DNA from: JBARRO01 sp049644265 | GTDB lineage: Bacteria > Bacteroidota > Ignavibacteria > UBA10030 | DNA: 30,452 bases | Reading direction: 5' to 3' | Assembly (NCBI GenBank): GCA_049644265.1 | Contig: JBARRO010000184.1 | Coordinates: forward strand, 1-30,452 | In this document: one piece after another, positions 25,608 through 30,452 of the stretch | How positions within the stretch are numbered: the first letter of the stretch is position 1 | How the letters are laid out: every line of letters starts with the position of its first letter | Program-made: the position numbers and the translations under genes | Notes under the pieces: generated by a model | Databases searched by the model: none | Told to the model about the DNA's origin: nothing | What the model saw: the letters and a program-made list of their open reading frames with translations, nothing else

Positions 25608-26375
25608 TTATTGAAATTCTCCCGTGAACTCCCAATGGCGAATTTCTCCAGCGGCATCAACTCGTATGGCAATCGATGCTGAGGGATACTCCAGCGACGT
25701 CGCTTTGAACTGTGCTTCATCTTTCGCTGTTGAAACCAGTTCATAGGACGCGTTGGTGGTTTTTTTCACATCAAGGGGGAGAACAAATCCGGCGTAACTT
25801 CCCTCTCCTCCGCCGAGTGCCTTTGGTAAATGATGGTACTGAACAGCTCCGAACGTAACGGTATTCAGATCATTCATCATGCAATCCTTGGTCGCTTGGA
25901 TGGCCTGCGCTCTGTGGAGGTCATTGCTGACGACCCGCTGAATGATTGACGCGGGCAGGCTTGGCATCACAACCGATAGCACGATGATCCCCCCGAGAAT
26001 GAACATGATGGTGGAAGCCCGGAGAACGCGGAATGCCTCTCCTGACGATTCCTCGGTTTTGCGTTCCCGCCAGGCAAAAAAGAAAAGCGTGGGTCCAAGG
26101 ACGAGCCCGATCAACAGGCTTCCGAGAACACTAAGGCGGTAGACCGACGAAATGGTTTCAGGAGCTTCTCCGGCGAAGTCGCTGAGACCGGCGGCAATGG
26201 TTTGTCCTGCTGCCATGACCCACGGAAACATCGTCAGCCGGACATTTTTTACAGAGCCGCTGTAAAGGTACTTCTCCGAGAAAAACAGAAACACCAACGT
26301 CGCAACGGTAAGAGCTGTCAGGAATGTGATGAAGTCCTGTGAGAATTCCCGGGGCCGTTCAGTTTTCTGATTCAT
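25608..26375 (-). CDS. Membrane protein with C-terminal pilin-like domain
   Basis: 255 aa. Membrane segments at ~15-32, 82-102 and 122-141. The tail after the third segment (~148-255) reads RAQAIQATKDCMMNDLNTV...QYHHLPKALGGGEGSYAGF, a pattern I recall from pseudopilin-like hypothetical proteins of the Ignavibacteria and related groups (helix, then aromatic pair, then LGGGxxSxxGF). This likeness is from memory and moderate at best. AAAGGAG lies 6 nt before the ATG. It overlaps the upstream gene by 17 bp. Confidence 0.65.
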   Translation of the reverse strand: MNQKTERPREFSQDFITFLTALTVATLVFLFFSEKYLYSGSVKNVRLTMFPWVMAAGQTIAAGLSDFAGEAPETISSVYRLSVLGSLLIGLVLGPTLFFFAWRERKTEESSGEAFRVLRASTIMFILGGIIVLSVVMPSLPASIIQRVVSNDLHRAQAIQATKDCMMNDLNTVTFGAVQYHHLPKALGGGEGSYAGFVLPLDVKKTTNASYELVSTAKDEAQFKATSLEYPSASIAIRVDAAGEIRHWEFTGEFQ

Positions 26376-26991
26376 GGCTCACTCCTTTCTCTGTCAGCGT
26401 GAACCGTTCCTGGACCCTTCCGAGGCGTCCGTCAATGTTGATGAATTCGGCCTTCCTACCCGGCACGTATGCCTCATGGGCCACGAGAGTGACGCGATCA
26501 TTCTCCAGGACCTGCACAACGACCGACAGACTGTCGTTGGGGAATGTTGCAACGTGGATATTCGACCCCGGAAGAGCCTGAGGATTCAGCTTTCGAAATA
26601 TCTGTCCAAGGGTTTCCTTTTTTTTCGAGCCTTGCTTATGATAAAGTTCCAGCGACTGAATCAAGGTTCGTGGCACAACCCCCTGGATCACTCCGCGGCT
26701 GGTGACGACACGAATTTCATGAAGTCTGTCCCGTTGCCAGTGACTGGTCGAATCCATGCCTGTCCACCAGACCACAATCGCTCCGCCCAGGACTGCGGTG
26801 CAAATCCACGCAACGACCCGCTGCTTCTTTGGGAACGGTGTGCGGGTGGTGTAAGCGACAAGCGCAAGAACATACAGGGCGCCTGCAAGCCCTGCGGAAT
26901 TGATTTGCGACCATAACTCCGCATACTGTCCGGGAAGGAAAAAGGCAACGGTGACAACGACGATACCGCCGAGAAGCCAAAGAACCATCAT
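26359..26991 (-). CDS. Membrane protein of unknown function
   Basis: 210 aa. Three membrane segments in the first 80 residues (2-20, 32-48, 58-77), then a soluble domain (~80-210) with 'HEIRVVTSRGVIQGVVPRTLIQSLELYHKQ' and 'FINIDGRLGRVQERFTLTEKG'. No family recognised. GGAGG is 5 nt before the ATG. First gene of the three-gene membrane cluster; it lies 90 bp after the MFS gene and may share its transcript. Confidence 0.65.
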   Translation of the reverse strand: MMVLWLLGGIVVVTVAFFLPGQYAELWSQINSAGLAGALYVLALVAYTTRTPFPKKQRVVAWICTAVLGGAIVVWWTGMDSTSHWQRDRLHEIRVVTSRGVIQGVVPRTLIQSLELYHKQGSKKKETLGQIFRKLNPQALPGSNIHVATFPNDSLSVVVQVLENDRVTLVAHEAYVPGRKAEFINIDGRLGRVQERFTLTEKGVSHESEN

Positions 26992-27081
26992 AGGAACCTC
27001 CGGCGCACAAGTGAGAAAAGGTGAATCTGGTGAAGAGGGAGGGAAAACGAAAATGAATGGTAACGAAAACGGAATCGTTTG

Positions 27082-28278
27082 TCAAGACGACAAATTGGCC
27101 GACGACGGCTGCTTCCCGATCAGCCTGCCGGTTAACCGGTTCCGAAGAGCCATGGTGAATCCAAACGCGAGGTACCCCGTGGCAACAAAATACGGGACTG
27201 TGTCGTGCAGCTCGAACAGCACTCCCGAAATAATCGGACCGACGACCATGCTCGCAGACATGAGTGCCGACTGGACACCCATCGTTTCTCCCTTCTTCCT
27301 CGGGTCCGCCAGCCCGGCAATTTCACTCGTAATGACGACGCGCAGAACCGATTGCCCTGTGCCAAGCAGCAGGAGCCCGGCATAGAAAAGAGGAAGAGAT
27401 TTGATGGGGAAAAGGATGAGCCCGGCAGCGAGAACTGCGAACATCATAATCTCCAGGGTCGACTCGGTGAACCGTCGCAGCCAAAAACGCTTCAGAAGCA
27501 ATCCCTGGTTGATCGCTGTAACGACCCCCACCCCCGTGAACAATGTTCCGGTGGTAAACGCGTCGAATCCGAAGACCTTGCCACAGTAAAGTGCGAAGAC
27601 CGACTGGGACGTGACGAAGGCAAGGATGAACATGAGCCACGAAAGAAAAAACGGCCGAAGAGCAATGTCCGACACGGCCCGCGCAAGCGGAGCAATGGGG
27701 TTGAACACCAGCGCCGCGTGACCTTCCCGTTTGTGATGTGTTTCAGGAAGGAAAAAATACGCCGTGATCGTGTTGACAAGCGCCATCGTCCCGGCAATCC
27801 AGAATGGAAACGCATGCGAAACCTTGCTCAGGATACCTCCGAGGATGGGGCCAAGCATAAAGCCGATCCCAAATGCAGCACCGATGAGTCCGAGGTTTGC
27901 CGTGCGTTCTTTTTCATCCTCCGAAATGTCGACCAGATAGCTTTGAGCGATTGTGAAGTTTCCTGCCGCTGCGCCGTCGATAATTCTTCCAAGGAAAAGC
28001 ATCGGGATGGACGTCGCACCTGCGAACACAAACCACCCGATGGCCGTGCTGAGAATGCTCACGATGAGAATCGGCCGCCGGCCGACCCGGTCGGACAATG
28101 CACCGAGAAAAGGCGCGCTCAGGAACGAGAAAAACGAAAACGTGGCAAACATCAACGTGACGGTAGATGGAGAAGCGCCGAATTCGGTCACGTAAAATGG
28201 GAGGATGGGGATAACGATCCCGAACCCGAGGACATCAACGAGGACAGTAAAGATGATGATTAGTTTTTCTCGCTTCAT
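27082..28278 (-). CDS. Major facilitator superfamily drug-efflux-type transporter
   Basis: 398 aa, 12 membrane segments. The first loop carries the MFS motif A (GALSDRVGRRPIL, ~60-72), and the first segment has VDVLGFGIVIPILPFY, close to the TetA/TCR (DHA1) group. A second motif lies around DGAAAGNFTIAQSYLVDISEDEKERT. Proton-driven export of drugs or metabolites is the family role; the substrate is unknown. No Shine-Dalgarno site before the ATG. The start lies next to a dispersed repeat. Confidence 0.92.
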   Translation of the reverse strand: MKREKLIIIFTVLVDVLGFGIVIPILPFYVTEFGASPSTVTLMFATFSFFSFLSAPFLGALSDRVGRRPILIVSILSTAIGWFVFAGATSIPMLFLGRIIDGAAAGNFTIAQSYLVDISEDEKERTANLGLIGAAFGIGFMLGPILGGILSKVSHAFPFWIAGTMALVNTITAYFFLPETHHKREGHAALVFNPIAPLARAVSDIALRPFFLSWLMFILAFVTSQSVFALYCGKVFGFDAFTTGTLFTGVGVVTAINQGLLLKRFWLRRFTESTLEIMMFAVLAAGLILFPIKSLPLFYAGLLLLGTGQSVLRVVITSEIAGLADPRKKGETMGVQSALMSASMVVGPIISGVLFELHDTVPYFVATGYLAFGFTMALRNRLTGRLIGKQPSSANLSS

Positions 28279-28288
28279 AAAAAGCGTC

Positions 28289-28455
28289 TTAAGTATTTAA
28301 CGCAGAGGCGCACCTGCCCGCCTCGGGGATTTCCAAGAGGCAGGCGGGGAGATCGCAGAGTTAAATTTAAAAAACAACCCATATCACTTTTTCTTTCTCT
28401 GCGACCTCTGCGTTAAAATAAACCAATTTCCTCCGTGCCCTCTGCGTTTAATCTT
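28289..28455. repeat. Dispersed palindromic repeat with nested GC-rich hairpin
   Basis: Arms TTTAACGCAGAGGCGCA (left) and CTGCGACCTCTGCGTTAAAAT (right), then an extra CCCTCTGCGTTTAAT copy. It belongs to the CAGAGG family of the other repeats but uses the AACGCAGAGG variant. A ~37-bp inverted element (28313-28349, arms CCTGCCCGCCTC and GAGGCAGGCGGG) splits the left arm; removing it gives GCGCAGAGATCGCAGAG without a break. Confidence 0.75.
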
Positions 28456-28466
28456 TTACCTAGTCG

Positions 28467-29645
28467 TCAAAGACAAATCTTGCCCAGAATGACAGATTTC
28501 CGCGCTCCTGTCGCCCCAGGAATATTTGACGGATTTCCGGAGATTGTCTCGTTGGCGAGAATCGCAAAGAGCAACGCCTCTTTGGCATCGGAAGAATATC
28601 CGAAATCCTCCGCCTTCAGAATTCTCGCCGGGGCAAAAAGCCGGGCAAGACTTCTGGTAACAAACCTGTTGTGAACGCCGCCTCCGCTGACAATAACCTC
28701 ATCGACTTGATGTCGTCGCCGAACGAACCGCTTGTATTGGTCGTACACCGATGCGGCCGTGAATTCCGTTGCAGTAGCGATGACATCTTCTCTTCGTTCC
28801 CCCCGTGAACGTTTCAAAATCTCACGAATAAACATTTCCCCAAACACTTCCCGGCCCGTGGATTTTGGTGGACGTTGCTTCAAATAACCATGCCCCGTCA
28901 TCCAGCGAAGAAGTTTTGGGAGGATCTTGCCTTGCGAAGCGATGGCGCCGTTGCGGTCAAACGGTTTCCGGAAGTATCTCATCATGAGTGCGTCAATCAC
29001 CATGTTCGCGGGCCCTGTGTCGAACGCCAGAACATCCTCCGCGCGGCAATTCGCAGGAAGCACGGTAAAGTTTGCGATTCCACCGAGATTCAGCACCAGG
29101 CGGTTCTTCGATTTTGAACGCAGCAGGAGAAAGTCAAAATACGGAACGAGCGGAGCTCCCTGCCCGCCGACCGCAAGATCGGCCATGCGAAAATCTCCGA
29201 CCGTCGGAATACCCGTAAGCGCAGCGATGGTGGAAGGATCTCCGATTTGCAGAGTGGAGCGGACCTTTTTGCCGAACATCTTCCGGGGAGCGGGGAGATG
29301 GTGAATTGTTTGACCGTGAGAACCGATAAGATCGATTTGTGAAAGGGAAAGGCCGGCATGCCGGGTAACACGCTTTACAGCATCAGCAAAGAACTGGGCA
29401 GCGAGAATATTTAGCCGGCAAACCATCTCGACACTTCCTGCGCCGGGAAGGGAGTTCATAAGCACAAGCTCCCGGTATCCTTTTGGATAGGCGAAGGTTT
29501 GGAAGGCAATCTGTTTCAGTCGGGTTGAGGTTCCGTTCTCACGTAGTTCCACAACAGCAGCGTCAATTCCGTCAACCGAGGTCCCAGACATGAGCCCAAT
29601 GACGATTTTCGATTTTTTCTTTTGGAGGCTTTGCAGTAGATTCAT
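28467..29645 (-). CDS. anmK: Anhydro-N-acetylmuramic acid kinase
   Basis: 392 aa from the ATG at 29645; the frame upstream to 29897 overlaps the divergent nfo gene and has no family match. AnmK phosphorylates and hydrolyses 1,6-anhydroMurNAc to MurNAc-6-P in cell-wall recycling. Motifs: IGLMSGTSVDGIDAA (~16-30), IGSHGQTIHH, GDPSTIAALTG, catalytic Asp156 in ADLAVGGQGAPLVPYFD, NLGGIANFTV, FDTGPANMVIDALM, and VSGGGVHN near the end. The substrate is the product of lytic transglycosylases, the enzyme type suggested for the two lysozyme-like proteins in this window. No Shine-Dalgarno site is visible. Confidence 0.95.
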   Translation of the reverse strand: MNLLQSLQKKKSKIVIGLMSGTSVDGIDAAVVELRENGTSTRLKQIAFQTFAYPKGYRELVLMNSLPGAGSVEMVCRLNILAAQFFADAVKRVTRHAGLSLSQIDLIGSHGQTIHHLPAPRKMFGKKVRSTLQIGDPSTIAALTGIPTVGDFRMADLAVGGQGAPLVPYFDFLLLRSKSKNRLVLNLGGIANFTVLPANCRAEDVLAFDTGPANMVIDALMMRYFRKPFDRNGAIASQGKILPKLLRWMTGHGYLKQRPPKSTGREVFGEMFIREILKRSRGERREDVIATATEFTAASVYDQYKRFVRRRHQVDEVIVSGGGVHNRFVTRSLARLFAPARILKAEDFGYSSDAKEALLFAILANETISGNPSNIPGATGARKSVILGKICL

Positions 29646-29707
29646 AGGAGAGCTTGTACCAGCCTTCGGATTGCAGTCAAACAATGAAGCAATGAAAGAA
29701 TGATCCA

Positions 29708-30452
29708 ATGAATCAATCCCGTCTGCTCCTTGGTGCGCACATGTCGATCGAGGGTGGGATTCATAGGGCGGCCGAGCGCGCCGCTCAAATCGGTTGCACA
29801 ACCATGCAGTTGTTTGTGAAAAACAACACACGATGGCAAGGAAAGCCACTTGACGAACAGGACGTGTCAACGTACAAAGACCTTCTCTCGAAATCAACCA
29901 TCGCTCCAGTGATGGTGCACGACACGTATCTCATCAACCTGTGCGCAAAAGACAAATCCATTCTGACAAAATCCCGTGAAGCGTTAAAGGATGAACTGGA
30001 TCGAAGCGAACTAATGGGTGCTGAATATCTTAACTTTCATCCCGGTGCTCATATGGGTCAGAGTGAAGCGGAAGGAATCAGACTGATCGCGGAATCGTTG
30101 AACATCGTTCATGAATTGACGAAAGGATACATGGTCAGGAGCGTTCTCGAGACGACGGCAGGACAAGGGACCGCCATCGGATACCGGTTTGAACAATTGC
30201 GGGCAATCGTCGATCAGGTTGAGGAAAAAATCCGGATGGCCGTGTGCATGGATACATGCCACGTCTTTGCAGCCGGGTATGACATCTCAACCGAACACGG
30301 ATACAGAGAGACGATGGACGAGTTCGACGCGATTATCGGATTGGAGCGGCTTGTTGCATTCCATGTCAACGATTCGAAGAAAGAACTTGCTTCACGCGTT
30401 GATCGCCACGAACACATCGGGAAGGGAAGAACAGGATTGAACGGATTCCGGA
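29708..30452 (+). CDS. nfo: Endonuclease IV (AP endonuclease), 3' end beyond window
   Basis: The first 248 residues; the gene runs off the window, so no stop is seen. It cleaves DNA 5' of abasic sites in base-excision repair using a trinuclear Zn centre. Motifs in order: LLGAHMSIEGG, VHDTYLINLC, LNFHPGAHMG, VLETTAGQG, CMDTCHVFAAGYDI, FHVNDSKKELASRVDRHEHIGKG, covering most of the Zn ligands. The ATG at 29708 is preceded by an in-frame stop at 29693. It is divergent from anmK with only 62 bp between the starts, so both promoters must lie in that gap. Confidence 0.96.
   Translation, partial: MNQSRLLLGAHMSIEGGIHRAAERAAQIGCTTMQLFVKNNTRWQGKPLDEQDVSTYKDLLSKSTIAPVMVHDTYLINLCAKDKSILTKSREALKDELDRSELMGAEYLNFHPGAHMGQSEAEGIRLIAESLNIVHELTKGYMVRSVLETTAGQGTAIGYRFEQLRAIVDQVEEKIRMAVCMDTCHVFAAGYDISTEHGYRETMDEFDAIIGLERLVAFHVNDSKKELASRVDRHEHIGKGRTGLNGFR

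Noticed and set aside
27205..28263. 352-aa open frame opposite the MFS gene
   Set aside because: Charged, low-complexity composition typical of an antisense shadow; the MFS frame has clear motifs and helices.

Overview
The window most likely comes from a Gram-negative bacterium of the FCB group, near the Bacteroidota/Ignavibacteria. The best evidence is two large exported proteins ending in a type IX secretion (T9SS) type A sorting domain of the 'NPFNPxTTIxFDLP ... SGVYLYRIVAGTFRDTKRM' type. A DUF151 nuclease-like protein with a C-terminal UVR motif and mixed use of Shine-Dalgarno sites (strong AGGAGG at some starts, none at others) fit that placement. The species cannot be named from this sequence.

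Layout. 1-253: a leader with a strong leftward-facing terminator hairpin and a second structured segment. 254-4978 (+): a 1334-aa T9SS protein with sialidase-type Asp boxes, followed by a lysozyme/transglycosylase-like protein. 5086-5481 (+): an ACT-domain protein. 5468-5819: two tandem copies of a ~170-bp palindromic repeat. 5801-13158 (-): a complete histidine operon, yerC(trpR-like)-hisG-D-C-B-H-A-F-IE, with a near-consensus promoter and a palindromic operator at its head and a second operator copy just before hisG. 13210-13376: a dispersed palindromic repeat carrying a nested GC-rich palindrome. 13427-18204 (+): serine/threonine dehydratase or racemase, DinB-like protein, EtfB, EtfA, DUF151-UVR protein and a TPR protein, ending in a terminator. 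18272-22029 (-): a second copy of the 'T9SS giant + lysozyme-like' pair, in which the giant carries a matrixin-like protease domain and is split by a one-base frameshift. 22195-25594 (-): a beta-propeller-type lipoprotein, a GAF-GGDEF protein with a degenerate active site, and a small membrane protein. 25608-26991 (-): two more membrane proteins of the same cluster. 27082-29645 (-): an MFS transporter and AnmK, separated by another repeat. 29708 to the end (+): endonuclease IV, cut by the window edge.

How the genes fit together. The his operon alone encodes all ten steps from PRPP/ATP to histidine, including fused HisIE and a fused HisB (HAD phosphatase plus dehydratase). The TrpR-like first gene and the two matching palindromes suggest autoregulated control of the operon. 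EtfBA form an electron-transfer flavoprotein.

The most unusual feature is the duplicated module. In both copies an exported giant with a shared C-terminal half but a different N-terminal domain (sialidase-like or matrixin-like) is followed within about 1-30 bp by a lysozyme-like protein; the two lysozyme-like proteins are about 63% identical by hand alignment. This looks like a swappable secreted-enzyme system with a dedicated cell-wall-acting partner.
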